A stretch of 48,703 nt of DNA from contig CASFPH010000016.1 in NCBI GenBank assembly GCA_949296645.1, forward strand, positions 1 to 48,703. Direction: 5' to 3'. The position numbers and the translations under genes are program-made. The stretch comes from an uncultured Bacteroidales bacterium. GTDB lineage: Bacteria; Bacteroidota; Bacteroidia; Bacteroidales; UBA932. Below the pieces are notes generated by a model that was given only the letters and a program-made list of their open reading frames with translations, did not search any database and was not told where the DNA came from. Shown piece after piece: positions 8,211 to 17,002 of the stretch (the first letter of the stretch is position 1; every line of letters starts with the position of its first letter).

Positions 8211-8915
8211 TCAGCCTTTCAGATAATATACCACGCTGGTGACTACGCGCACCTTCTTGATATAAGGAGTGTTTTCATCGCGGTCGCTTATGCTGAACTG
8301 GCCTTGTGTGGCTGTCCTTATCTTGCCGAGACGGCTTCCGGAGTCATCGGCGAATTTCTGTGCGGCTTTGCGTGCGTTTGCGGTAGCTTCCTCAATCATC
8401 TGCGGCTTGACTGCATTGAGTCCCTCAAAGAGATATGTAGGACGGTATGACCAATTGTCTACTGCAAGTGTAATACCCAGTTTGTGCAGTTCGGACAGAG
8501 TTGAACTCATTTTGATCACATTGTCGACATTTGAAGTGTAAAGTGTTACTACAGATGTAACCACATATCTTACCGCTCTCTGCGTATAGCCTTCAACATC
8601 CCTGTCGGAAACCTGAGGCAGTCCGACTGAAATTTCATCGTCCGTAAATCCGAAGCCTTTGAGATATTTGATTATGGCTTCGTTTTTTGCATTGACCGAT
8701 GCATATATGCTTTCCAGATTGTTGCCGCTTTCCCTGAATGCGACAGGGTAAATGGCCTTGTCTGCCTTGACTTCCATTTCGCAAAGACCCTTTACGCTTA
8801 CGGTCCTGTCATAGGACTTGAATGTCGATACTGCGATGATTATTGAAATTCCGAGGCAGATCATACCTGCGAGAATACCTGTCCCGCTACCGATTCCGAA
8901 TGATTTCTTTTCCAT
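8211..8915 (-). CDS. SIMPL (DUF541) domain protein
   Basis: The 234-residue product has one N-terminal hydrophobic helix (about residues 10-31) and then a SIMPL/DUF541 domain. Typical features are VSVKGLCEMEVKADKAI at the start, a central DEISVGLPQVSDR segment, and ANARKAAQKFADDSGSRLGKI near the C-terminus, the most conserved family region. SIMPL proteins are periplasmic or outer-membrane-facing homologues of BP26/YggE. They are linked to oxidative-stress tolerance and channel-like oligomers, but have no defined enzymatic activity. The gene is alone on its strand here. Confidence 0.85.
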   Translation of the reverse strand: MEKKSFGIGSGTGILAGMICLGISIIIAVSTFKSYDRTVSVKGLCEMEVKADKAIYPVAFRESGNNLESIYASVNAKNEAIIKYLKGFGFTDDEISVGLPQVSDRDVEGYTQRAVRYVVTSVVTLYTSNVDNVIKMSSTLSELHKLGITLAVDNWSYRPTYLFEGLNAVKPQMIEEATANARKAAQKFADDSGSRLGKIRTATQGQFSISDRDENTPYIKKVRVVTSVVYYLKG

Positions 8916-8973
8916 AATAATGTATGTTTGTTAATACAATATTACAAAATATTTTCTGCCGAAGTTCAATTGA

Positions 8974-9486
8974 ACAGAAATTTCAGCATTTCCGGAACAG
9001 GCAGTTCGCCGCATTTTATCTCCTCCAGTCTCTCCAGTGCCGCTGCTTATCTCCGATGTGGCGGATGTGGAGTTTACTGATGACAGAATATTTGTACTTA
9101 CAACCGATTCTAAGATTATGAGATTCAGCTCTGCCGTAATGTATGCCTGCGAAACTCCAGGCATGATGATTACTTCCATCCAGGACGGTCAATATGTCAT
9201 AGAGTCTGTACAGGTTATGCTGGGCAATGAGGCCGACAGACTTATCGTCAGGGATACAAGCGGCAGTATAACCGGACATTTTCCGAACCATATGCGGTTC
9301 AACTACACACCTAAAGCTACTGTCACTCTTATAGAATCGGGCTGGGTCAAGCATCTCTTTCTGATTGACAAGAGCGACAATACTGTTTACAGGTCTGCAG
9401 TGCATTTCCCTGGCATGGAAGCGGATTTCTATCCGGAATGGCAGTCAGGTGACAAACTTATAGACTACAGCCTTTTGGAAGAGTAG
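8974..9486 (+). pseudogene. Remnant of a six-bladed beta-propeller protein
   Basis: The reading frame opens just after a TGA at 8971 and contains VADVEFTDDRIFVLTTDS, a fragment resembling the first blade of Bacteroidota 6-bladed propeller lipoproteins. Near the end, KSDNTVYRS resembles the 'DTVY' segment of the same family. The usual signal peptide and several blades are missing, and no ATG precedes the homologous part; the first possible start is a GTG at 9037. I read it as a decayed or internally deleted gene of about one third of normal length. A short functional protein starting at GTG 9037 (149 residues) cannot be excluded. Confidence 0.5.
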
Positions 9487-9635
9487 GTGCCTTACCTGAT
9501 AACAAAGAAGAAAGAGATTTGATGACTTCCGCTCGGCAAAAGAAAGGGAGGTGGTGAAATTTTATGTGGAATTTTTCTTCCGCTTTCTCTTATTCACTAT
9601 TTTTACCGGAAAATCGGAAATGATTAAGGCTGAAT

Positions 9636-10682
9636 ATGCTTGCTTATACATACATTGAAAAAGGAAAGTTCGGGATGCTGGAAAAGCCGGTGCCCGTAAT
9701 ATTGAATGACGGGGATGCAATAGTACGGATTACTATGGGCAGTATTTGCACAAGCGATCTCCATATCAAGCACGGAAGTGTGCCGAGAGCCGTTCCGGGA
9801 ATTACAGTCGGACACGAGATGGTAGGCGTGGTCGAGAGTGTCGGGGCAGGAGTCACTGCCGTCAAGCCAGGTGACAGGGTGACAGTGAATGTGGAAACAT
9901 TCTGCGGTGAGTGCTTTTTCTGCAGGAAAGGGTATGTGAACAATTGTACGGATCCTGACGGCGGATGGGCGCTGGGATGCCGGATAGATGGTGGTCAGGC
10001 AGAGTATGTGCGTGTACCTCATGCGGATACCGGATTAAACCGCATTCCTGACAATGTAAGCGATGAGGCGGCCCTGTTTGTAGGGGATATCCTCGCCACA
10101 GGTTTCTGGGCAGCCCGGATTTCGGAAATAACGGAGGATGATACGGTACTCGTCATAGGGGCCGGACCGACTGGAATATGCACTTTGCTGTGCGTCATGC
10201 TGAAAAGGCCGAAGCGCATAATAGTCTGTGAAAAGTCGGCTGAAAGAACGGAGTTCATAAGGATGCACTATCCGTCGGTGGATGTGGTTTCTCCTGAAAA
10301 ATGCAGGGAATATGTGGCGGGAAACAGCGACCATGGCGGGGCGGATGTCGTGCTTGAGGTGGCCGGAGCTGACGATACTTTCACTCTTGCATGGCAGTGT
10401 GCGCGTCCGAATGCGGTTGTGACGGTAGTTGCGTTATATGACAAGCCTCAGATTCTTCCTCTTCCGGATATGTACGGCAAGAACCTTACATTCAAGACCG
10501 GAGGGGTGGATGGATGTGACTGTGCGGAGATACTTGAACTTATTGCTGCCGGAAAGATCGATACAACACCTCTCATCACGCACCGTTTTCCGCTCGAAAG
10601 GATCGAAGAGGCGTATCATATATTCGAGAACAGGCTTGACGGCGTTATCAAGATAGCCATAACAGCCGGTACAAACCGGTAA
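9636..10682 (+). CDS. Zinc-dependent medium-chain alcohol dehydrogenase
   Basis: The 348-residue protein is a classical MDR-family dehydrogenase. Catalytic zinc ligands are visible in SICTSDLH and VGHEMVGVVES. A structural zinc site with the spacing C-x2-C-x2-C-x7-C is present in CGECFFCRKGYVNNC. The Rossmann motif is VIGAGPTGI. It oxidises an alcohol, polyol or amino-alcohol (threonine or butanediol dehydrogenase-like enzymes are the nearest in appearance) with NAD(P)+ as acceptor; the exact substrate cannot be decided. It is cytoplasmic and followed 22 bases later by the pseudouridine synthase gene, possibly in one transcript. Confidence 0.88.
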   Translation: MLAYTYIEKGKFGMLEKPVPVILNDGDAIVRITMGSICTSDLHIKHGSVPRAVPGITVGHEMVGVVESVGAGVTAVKPGDRVTVNVETFCGECFFCRKGYVNNCTDPDGGWALGCRIDGGQAEYVRVPHADTGLNRIPDNVSDEAALFVGDILATGFWAARISEITEDDTVLVIGAGPTGICTLLCVMLKRPKRIIVCEKSAERTEFIRMHYPSVDVVSPEKCREYVAGNSDHGGADVVLEVAGADDTFTLAWQCARPNAVVTVVALYDKPQILPLPDMYGKNLTFKTGGVDGCDCAEILELIAAGKIDTTPLITHRFPLERIEEAYHIFENRLDGVIKIAITAGTNR

Positions 10683-10704
10683 CTTGAGAAACTGACAGAA
10701 TATC

Positions 10705-11589
10705 ATGGGACGGAAAATAAATGTAAAACACGGATCGCACCTGCTTGAATATCTGTATGAAGTTCTTGCTCCGCAAAGCAGGACTAAAACCAAGTCCCTG
10801 CTTACGGGTGGAAGAATACTTGTGAACGGCAGTCCGGTCAGGGCATTCGATTTGGAAATAAAGGACGGCGATTGTATAGAGATTGCGGACAGACCTGCTG
10901 CCACTATGGGTATGTCAGGCTGCAAAAACAGCAAGCGTACTTCGCATCTTAAGGGAGTTGTCTTAATATATGAGGACGAGCATATAATCGTTGCGGAGAA
11001 GAACTGCGGCTTGCCTTCCATCTCTACTGGAAAAGAAGGGGAGATTACCGCGTATTCCGTACTGACGGATTATGTGCGTGAATGCGGGGGAAACAGGGTA
11101 TTCATTGTGCACAGGCTTGACAGGGAGACTTCGGGTCTACTTCTGTTCGCAAAGGATGAGAAGACGAAACGGTGCCTGCAGGACAATTGGAATGAGCTGG
11201 TTCTGGAACGTAAATATGCCGGAGTGGCAGAAGGACGTTTCGACCGTCGGGAAGGTATGATAGTTTCATGGTTGAAGGAACATCCTAAATCCCTCAAGAT
11301 GAGTTCGTCATTGACTGATAACGGAGGAAAGAAAGCGATAACGCATTACAGGGTTCTGAAACAGACCGCTTCACATGCATTTCTGGAGATAGAACTTGAG
11401 ACTGGCAGAAAGAATCAGATAAGAGTACAATTGTCGTCAATAGGGCACCCGTTGGCCGGAGACAAAAAGTACGGGGCTTCTTCAAATCCTTTTTCCCGGC
11501 TTGCCCTTCATGCACGTACACTTTCTTTCATTCATCCTTACAGTGACGAAGTAATGAGATTCGAAAGTAAGGTCCCTTTTGACTTTTAG
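10705..11589 (+). CDS. RluA-family RNA pseudouridine synthase
   Basis: The 294-residue protein has an N-terminal S4-like RNA-binding domain (KTKSLLTGGRILVNG, about residues 30-60). The RluA catalytic domain follows, with FIVHRLDRETSGLLLFAKD providing the catalytic aspartate (about residue 140). LETGRKNQIRVQLSSIGHPLAGDKKYG is the conserved RluA C-terminal motif (shown here by its key parts ETGRKNQIR and HPLAGDKKYG). The enzyme isomerises specific uridines in rRNA or tRNA to pseudouridine. Which position it modifies (RluC/RluD/TruC type) is not determined. It overlaps the extended frame of the next gene but not its likely ATG. Confidence 0.9.
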   Translation: MGRKINVKHGSHLLEYLYEVLAPQSRTKTKSLLTGGRILVNGSPVRAFDLEIKDGDCIEIADRPAATMGMSGCKNSKRTSHLKGVVLIYEDEHIIVAEKNCGLPSISTGKEGEITAYSVLTDYVRECGGNRVFIVHRLDRETSGLLLFAKDEKTKRCLQDNWNELVLERKYAGVAEGRFDRREGMIVSWLKEHPKSLKMSSSLTDNGGKKAITHYRVLKQTASHAFLEIELETGRKNQIRVQLSSIGHPLAGDKKYGASSNPFSRLALHARTLSFIHPYSDEVMRFESKVPFDF

Positions 11590-11677
11590 CATCAATGTTG
11601 TATCCTTGCTGCCACAATATGTTAAAATATCTGTAACAGGTCAGGCATATTATGCTTACCTTTACACACAAAAAAAC

Positions 11678-13363
11678 ATGTTTAAAGGACAACCTAAAGG
11701 CCTATACGCTCTGTCACTGGCGAATACGGGCGAGCGTTTCGGCTATTACACTATGTTGGCGATTTTCGCCCTTTTCCTTCAGGCCAAATATGGATTTACA
11801 GAAGCCGTCACTTCAAATATAGTGGCGGGATTTTTGGCTGCTGTCTACTTTCTTCCCCTTGTAGGAGGTATGCTTGCTGACCGTTTCGGTTATGGTAAAA
11901 TGGTAACCACGGGTATTGTAGTGATGTTTGCCGGATATGCATGTCTTGCCGTACCTACTGGTTCAGGAACATCAGGCCTTGTATTTATGGTGGCTTCACT
12001 TCTTATGATAGCTATAGGTACAGGTCTTTTCAAAGGTAATCTTCAGGTAATGGTAGGTAACCTGTACGATGATCCGAAATATTCATCAAAACGTGATGCC
12101 GCCTTTTCGCTTTTTTATATGGCAATCAATATCGGTTCCCTTTTTGCGCCTACGGCAGCCACAAAGATTACCGATTATATTATGAAAGGTGCTGGTTTTA
12201 CCTACAACGGGCGAATACCGAATCTTGCCCATCAGTATCTTGACGGTGCTGACAAAATGAGTCCTGAATCACTTACTGCATTTCAGAATCTTGCATCCGC
12301 ACAAGGTGTTTCGGATGTAGCCGATCCTGCAGTCATGACGGATTTCTGTCACAAGTATCTTGAAACCCTTTCCGGTTCGTATCATTGGGGCTTCGGTGTG
12401 GCGTGCGTTTCCCTGATACTTTCCATACTTATATATTTTGGATTCCACAAGACGTTCAAGCATGCTGACGTTACTGCAAAACAACAGGCTGCAAGCGGTC
12501 AGGCCCAGGCCGTAGAGCTTACTCCTGAACAGACCCGTTCGAGAATTACGGCGCTGCTTCTTGTATTTGCCGTAGTAATCTTTTTCTGGATGGCGTTCCA
12601 GCAGAGCGGTGTAGCGCTTACATTCTTTGCCAGAGACTATACTGCACAATCTGCCAGCGGTATTACAAGAATAGGTTTTGATGTGATAAACCTTGCTCTC
12701 CTGCTTGTTGCCATCTATGCGGCTTTCGCAGTGTTCCAGTCAGAAAAACAACGTTCGAAAATAATAGCCGGTGCAGTTGCCGTCCTGTCCCTGGTGGTGC
12801 TTTATTTCAAATACAACGCCATGGGTGACGGTTCAATCGACCTTCTTCCTCAGATATTCCAGCACTTCAATCCGTTCTTCGTAGTCGCTCTGACTCCGGT
12901 ATCGATGGCGGTTTTCGGAGCGCTTGCATCAAAAGGCAAGGAGCCTTCCGCACCGCGTAAGATAGGTATCGGAATGTTCATAGCAGCTTTAGGTTACTGT
13001 GTCATGGCTGCAGGGTCATTGGGCCTTCCGACTCCTGATGAAGTAAAGGCCGGCGCCGAATTTACAAGGGTGACACCTAATGTGCTTATTTCAACCTATC
13101 TTGTACTTACTTTTGCAGAACTCTTCCTTTCACCGATGGGTATTTCGTTCGTTTCCAAGGTCGCTCCTCCAAAATACAAGGGCGCGATGATGGGTCTATG
13201 GTTCGTCGCTACCGCTATCGGTAACTATCTCGTTTCAATCATAGGCAACCTTTGGGGCAGTCTTCCTCTCTGGGTATTGTGGGGTATACTTATCGGACTG
13301 TGTCTGATCTCCGCAATCTTCATCTTCTCGATCATGAAGCGTCTGGAAAACGCTACCAACTGA
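11678..13363 (+). CDS. POT-family proton-dependent oligopeptide transporter
   Basis: The ~562-residue polytopic protein starts at ATG 11678 (MFKGQPKGLYALSLANTGER). An upstream GTG/ATG extension would overlap the preceding gene and lacks family similarity. The first helix carries the POT/PTR signature E-R-F-x-Y-Y (NTGERFGYYTMLAIF), which couples proton and peptide movement. The second signature GGMLADRFGYGKM and the third, FKGNLQVMVGNLYDDP, also fit. About 14 hydrophobic segments are seen, including SPMGISFVSKVAPPKYKG near the C-terminus. It imports di- and tripeptides across the inner membrane. An inverted repeat follows the stop. Confidence 0.9.
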   Translation: MFKGQPKGLYALSLANTGERFGYYTMLAIFALFLQAKYGFTEAVTSNIVAGFLAAVYFLPLVGGMLADRFGYGKMVTTGIVVMFAGYACLAVPTGSGTSGLVFMVASLLMIAIGTGLFKGNLQVMVGNLYDDPKYSSKRDAAFSLFYMAINIGSLFAPTAATKITDYIMKGAGFTYNGRIPNLAHQYLDGADKMSPESLTAFQNLASAQGVSDVADPAVMTDFCHKYLETLSGSYHWGFGVACVSLILSILIYFGFHKTFKHADVTAKQQAASGQAQAVELTPEQTRSRITALLLVFAVVIFFWMAFQQSGVALTFFARDYTAQSASGITRIGFDVINLALLLVAIYAAFAVFQSEKQRSKIIAGAVAVLSLVVLYFKYNAMGDGSIDLLPQIFQHFNPFFVVALTPVSMAVFGALASKGKEPSAPRKIGIGMFIAALGYCVMAAGSLGLPTPDEVKAGAEFTRVTPNVLISTYLVLTFAELFLSPMGISFVSKVAPPKYKGAMMGLWFVATAIGNYLVSIIGNLWGSLPLWVLWGILIGLCLISAIFIFSIMKRLENATN

Positions 13364-13400
13364 CGGTTGGAGCACGTTTTCTGATACTATATTGACTTTT

Positions 13401-13438
13401 ACGGGGTTGTGCCGGATTTCATTCCAGAACAGCCCCGT
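13401..13438 (+). terminator. Hairpin after the POT transporter gene
   Basis: ACGGGGTTGT (13401-13410) pairs with ACAGCCCCGT (13429-13438) through a 10-bp stem with one T-G pair and an 18-base loop. TTT follows, but not a long T run. It lies 37 bases after the transporter stop, before the ATPase gene promoter region. Confidence 0.5.
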
Positions 13439-13588
13439 TTCAGTTGAAAAGATATTTATTCTGAGCTCTACAGACTGCTGCACAGTTACATAAATTTAGT
13501 TTATTGAATTTGCATAAATATTGCTGATTTTTTAATCTTATATGAAGGTTTAGTGTTTTTTTTCTTATTTTTGCTGAAAACGGAAAAG

Positions 13589-14797
13589 ATGATAGCTGAA
13601 ATAAGATTTAAGAACATGTTCTCGTTCAGGGACGAGGTGCTTTTGAGCTTTGAAGCGGACAGAAGCAAGGATATGGAATCATATCATGTCGTTGAATTGG
13701 ATGAAGGCGTGAGGCTGTTGAAAGTTGCAGTGGTTTATGGAGCAAATGCTTCTGGAAAAAGCAATATAATCAAGGTATGTGATTTTATAAGATCCTTTAT
13801 TGCTTACACCCCGCTTAATAAGTTGGAGCAGATATATGTAGTCCCTTTCCTTCTGGACAGGACAAGCCGGAATCAATTGTCGGAATATTCTGTTTCCTTT
13901 TATATAAGAAACAATGGGAAAGTTGCACGCTATGTCTATTCGGTAATTTTGGACAGGTCACATGTGGCAAAAGAAAATTTAGTTTATTATCCCGGCCAAC
14001 AGCCTGCTGTCATATTTGAAAGAAACACTGAAAATAACATATCCGTTATAAAATTCGGACAGAAAATAAAAGTATCACAAGCGGTAAAAGACGAGATAAT
14101 ACTGAAGTGTCTGCCAAATATGTCCGTGTTTGCAGCTTATATGCAAGTGAATACTCATATTGGTGAAATTGAGGAGGTGTTGCAGTATTTGACAAATCAG
14201 GTGATGCCGGCTGTCATACCTGTATCGTCATTAGGTCTTTATGCTGAAGAATCGATTAAGGAAGAGTCTGCAAAAGATTATATTTTGAAGTATCTGCAGG
14301 AAGCTGATTTCAATATTTCAAATATTGCATCTAAAGAACATGAAACTAAAAATGGGGAGTCGCATTATACGATGTATCAGCACAAGGTTTCTTCTGATTG
14401 TGGAGTCGATGATTATTATGAGTTTCCTGAATTGTTTGAATCTGACGGTACCGTCCGTACATTCGGCTTGGCTGCCCAAATACAGAATATTCTTGAAAAA
14501 AATGCTTTTCTTGCGATTGACGAGATTGAATCTTCTCTTCATCCAAAATTGATGGAGTATATAATAGAGCGTTTTCTGAAAGAATCGGAAGAGGCTCAAT
14601 TATTGCTAACTACGCACTATGACGGGTTATTGGGTGAGGATGATTTGCTTAGGAAAGATAATATCTGGTTTACGGAAAAGAATCCGGATGGTTCAAGTGT
14701 GGTATATCCTCTGACGGATTTCAAGGGTTTGAATAGAATCTCTTCGCTTCAGAAAGCATATAAATTCGGTAAATTCGGGGCAGTTCCTAATCTGTAA
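13589..14797 (+). CDS. AAA family ATPase, RloA/AbiLi-like
   Basis: The ~402-residue protein belongs to the SMC/OLD-like AAA_21/AAA_15 ATPases. It begins with the typical IRFKNMFSFRDEVLLSFE strand pattern. Walker A is YGANASGKSN (about residues 50-58), Walker B is FLAIDEIESSLHP (about 307), and a switch histidine is in LLTTHYDGLL (about 340). The ATG at 13589 (MIAEIRFKN) gives the canonical N-terminus; an upstream start at 13553 only adds a hydrophobic tail from the T-rich leader. It sits 16 bases before an RloB gene. Such ATPase + RloB pairs occur in the AbiL abortive-infection system and beside type I restriction loci (RloA/RloB). Sensing of phage followed by activation of the partner is inference. 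Confidence 0.82.
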   Translation: MIAEIRFKNMFSFRDEVLLSFEADRSKDMESYHVVELDEGVRLLKVAVVYGANASGKSNIIKVCDFIRSFIAYTPLNKLEQIYVVPFLLDRTSRNQLSEYSVSFYIRNNGKVARYVYSVILDRSHVAKENLVYYPGQQPAVIFERNTENNISVIKFGQKIKVSQAVKDEIILKCLPNMSVFAAYMQVNTHIGEIEEVLQYLTNQVMPAVIPVSSLGLYAEESIKEESAKDYILKYLQEADFNISNIASKEHETKNGESHYTMYQHKVSSDCGVDDYYEFPELFESDGTVRTFGLAAQIQNILEKNAFLAIDEIESSLHPKLMEYIIERFLKESEEAQLLLTTHYDGLLGEDDLLRKDNIWFTEKNPDGSSVVYPLTDFKGLNRISSLQKAYKFGKFGAVPNL

Positions 14798-14813
14798 ATA
14801 TATCATATTGTTT

Positions 14814-15386
14814 ATGAGAAAAGTCAGGAAAAATGTGGCAACCAGGCAGGTTGTTCATATAGTCGGTGAAGGATTGACAGAGCTGTTCTATTTCAGTTAT
14901 TTGAAGAGGTTGCTTGGTTACAGATATTCCATTTCTCCACGTCTGTTTGAGAATAACAGTATCGAGAAGATTGAAAAGAAAATAAAGGAACTTCTGGACG
15001 AAGATGTTTTTGTAATATGCGTTTTTGATGCGGATGTCAGCAGACGTTCTGATGCTGAAAACAAGAAAATGCAGATGCTTAAAAAGAAATATGGGAATAA
15101 TGCCAATGTGATTCTATGCGATAGTTTACAGTCAATAGAATATTGGTTCTTGTTGCATTTTGAGGATACATGCCGCCATTTTCAGGATTCGGCTTCAACA
15201 GAAAGAGCACTGAGACAGTATCTTCCTGCATACAGCAAGACGCGGAAATACCTCGAAAAAGATAAATGGGTAAAAGAAATGCTGGCGGAATCAAAAATGG
15301 ACAAGGCTTGTGAATTGGCTGAAAAGTATCAGGGTATGGATTCTTATAGTGAGATCTATAAAGCAATCAGAAAGGTTGCAGAATAG
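14814..15386 (+). CDS. RloB-domain (TOPRIM-like) protein, AbiLii-like
   Basis: The 190-residue product has the RloB features: an N-terminal VHIVGEGLTELFYFSYL with the acidic residue of a TOPRIM-like fold, VICVFDADVS as the D-x-D strand, and SIEYWFLLHFED, matching the conserved 'E-x-W-x-LLHF' RloB motif. The ATG at 14814 (MRKVRKN) is preferred over a TTG at 14808. TOPRIM folds cut or religate nucleic acids, so a nuclease effector is likely, with the ATPase as regulator. The gene pair stands between unrelated metabolic genes and looks more A+T-rich than its neighbours, consistent with horizontal acquisition. The exact defence type has not been established. Confidence 0.82.
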   Translation: MRKVRKNVATRQVVHIVGEGLTELFYFSYLKRLLGYRYSISPRLFENNSIEKIEKKIKELLDEDVFVICVFDADVSRRSDAENKKMQMLKKKYGNNANVILCDSLQSIEYWFLLHFEDTCRHFQDSASTERALRQYLPAYSKTRKYLEKDKWVKEMLAESKMDKACELAEKYQGMDSYSEIYKAIRKVAE

Positions 15387-15398
15387 TTACGCAGGATT

Positions 15399-16277
15399 AT
15401 GGAAATACACGTTGTGAACGCTTTCAGTAAAGACGGCAGAGGCGGTAATCCTGCCGGTATCGTGACTGACGGCAGCCTGATTCAGGGAGATGAGGAGAGG
15501 AGGGCGCTTGCGGCACGCCTCGGGTATTCCGAAACTGTTTTCCGCGACACGTCGCATGTTGCTGACATGAGGCTGTCGTATTTCACGCCTGAAGGGGAGG
15601 TGCCGCTCTGCGGCCATGCCACAATAGCATTCTTTGTGCTTCTTGATGCCATGGGAAGGGCCGGTAAAAAGGAGTACGCGGTTGAAACTAAAGCCGGCAT
15701 AATCGGGGTCCGTATATATGATGACGGCATTGTTATGATGTCACAGTGTCTGCCTGAATTTTCATCGCCGGTCCCGTTTTCCGAACTGGCCGACTGTTTC
15801 GGATGTTTTGAAGGTGACATAAGATTCGAACCGATGATAGTCTCGACTGGACTTCGCGACATTATGCTGCCTGTCTCTTCTCCGGAAGTCCTGTTACGCA
15901 TGCGACCTGATTTCGGAAAAATTTCGGATCTGAGCAGGAAATACGGATGTGTGGGCGTGCATGCCTTTGCCCTTGCTGATGAGGAAAACGATACGTCTAC
16001 CACAGTCTGCAGGAACTTTGCTCCCCTCTACGGAATTGAGGAGGAGGCGGCCACAGGCACTTCCAACTGTGCACTTGCCTCATACCTTTTCAGAAACGGA
16101 ATAAGACGTGACAGATATGTTTTCATACAGGGACGCAATCTGGGATGCTTATCGGAAATAATTGCCGGAATATCATCTGACGGCGAAACCATCACTTCAG
16201 TAAGTGTCGGCGGGCGCGGTTACATCAGCAGTGTCCTTTACGGAGATTATGCAGATATTCCGTTTGCGGCCGTGTAA
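15399..16277 (+). CDS. PhzF-family isomerase/epimerase
   Basis: The 292-residue protein fits the PhzF fold of two similar alpha/beta barrels. The start MEIHVVNAFSKDGRGGNPAGIV is the family signature (key residues F, G-NPAG). YFTPEGEVPLCGHATIA carries the conserved C-G-H-A. A late EEAATGTSNCALASYL contains the A-TG-S segment of the second half. PhzF itself isomerises a phenazine precursor; most homologues, including those in Bacteroidota, have unknown substrates. The last 81 bases overlap the convergent methyltransferase gene. It begins 12 bases after the RloB gene but is not obviously part of the defence module. Confidence 0.87.
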   Translation: MEIHVVNAFSKDGRGGNPAGIVTDGSLIQGDEERRALAARLGYSETVFRDTSHVADMRLSYFTPEGEVPLCGHATIAFFVLLDAMGRAGKKEYAVETKAGIIGVRIYDDGIVMMSQCLPEFSSPVPFSELADCFGCFEGDIRFEPMIVSTGLRDIMLPVSSPEVLLRMRPDFGKISDLSRKYGCVGVHAFALADEENDTSTTVCRNFAPLYGIEEEAATGTSNCALASYLFRNGIRRDRYVFIQGRNLGCLSEIIAGISSDGETITSVSVGGRGYISSVLYGDYADIPFAAV

Positions 16278-16853
16278 TCTTATATCAGAAAAACCTGCCG
16301 CTTTCAGAAAAGATGATATTTCCGTTCCTGAATATATCCGCATGTTTTCAATGCGTCCTGTCCATGTCGTGTCTGTAGGGTCATCCATTTCATTGCAGAT
16401 CAGGAAAAGACCTCCCGGTTTGAGAATGCGGTATATACCTTTGAAGCAGTCCGCCGGATTTTTCCAGAAATATATTGTTTCAAAGGCGGTAACCAGGTCG
16501 AAACTGTTTTTTTCATAAGGGAGATCTGCTGCATCACCTTTTTCGATGAAGCATCTTTTTCCGAACTCTTTCCAGTTGTGACGTGCAGCCACCCTTATGC
16601 TTTCGGCAGACATGTCCATTCCGTAAACTTTCCCTTCTGGGCAGTGTTTCAGCATCCTTTTTATATTTGCCCCGCCTCCGCATCCTATATCCAGAATAGT
16701 CCAGTTCTTATGCCATTTCTCAATGTGTGACAATCCCCATGCGGAAACCGGCGTATGCCCGATGTTCATTCCGCGCAGCATGAAACGTCCCCAGAATCCC
16801 TCCGGTTTTCCTGTATGCTGCAGGAGCATGTTGAAGAAACTTTTATTTCCCAT
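16197..16853 (-). CDS. Class I SAM-dependent methyltransferase
   Basis: The ~218-residue product has the class I motifs: WTILDIGCGGGANIKRML (motif I, SAM binding), VYGMDMSAESIRVA (motif II acidic residue), CFIEKGDAADLPYEKNSFDLVTAFETIYFW (motifs post-II and III; key residues GDA-DLPY), and RILKPGGLFLICNE. The ATG at 16853 (MGNKSFFNM) was chosen over a TTG at 16889. The methyl acceptor is unknown; the overall look is that of UbiE/Methyltransf_11 enzymes acting on small molecules or lipids. Its 3' end overlaps the convergent phzF gene by 81 bases. It is divergent from the BlaI-type regulator and could share its operator region. Confidence 0.85.
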   Translation of the reverse strand: MGNKSFFNMLLQHTGKPEGFWGRFMLRGMNIGHTPVSAWGLSHIEKWHKNWTILDIGCGGGANIKRMLKHCPEGKVYGMDMSAESIRVAARHNWKEFGKRCFIEKGDAADLPYEKNSFDLVTAFETIYFWKNPADCFKGIYRILKPGGLFLICNEMDDPTDTTWTGRIENMRIYSGTEISSFLKAAGFSDIRLHGRKRNICIISVKDTADVTAPADTY

Positions 16854-16949
16854 AACTTTTATGATATTTGATTTATTCAAAATTAACAACTTTTGTCCCT
16901 GTGAAAATACCCTTTTGCAGGGATTTTAATGTTTAACTAAAAAAAATAA

Positions 16950-16979
16950 TTGTATAACTAAAAATTTTAGTTATATTTG
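16950..16979 (+). promoter_or_regulatory. Promoter and operator palindrome of the blaI-like gene
   Basis: A -33-like ATTG ends at 16952 and a -7 TATATTTG occupies 16972-16979, with 19 bases between. Between and overlapping them, 16953-16975 is a perfect 11-bp inverted repeat (TATAACTAAAA, one central A, then TTTTAGTTATA). A half-site TTTAACTAAAA precedes it at 16932-16942. This is where a BlaI/MecI-type winged-helix dimer would block transcription of its own operon, starting 23 bases before the ATG at 17003. Confidence 0.7.
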
Positions 16980-17002
16980 TACTGTAATTGATCCGATACG
17001 GT

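Noticed and set aside
9487-9635. Purine- and pyrimidine-rich stretch before the alcohol dehydrogenase gene
   Set aside because: No convincing promoter, hairpin or small ORF could be defined.
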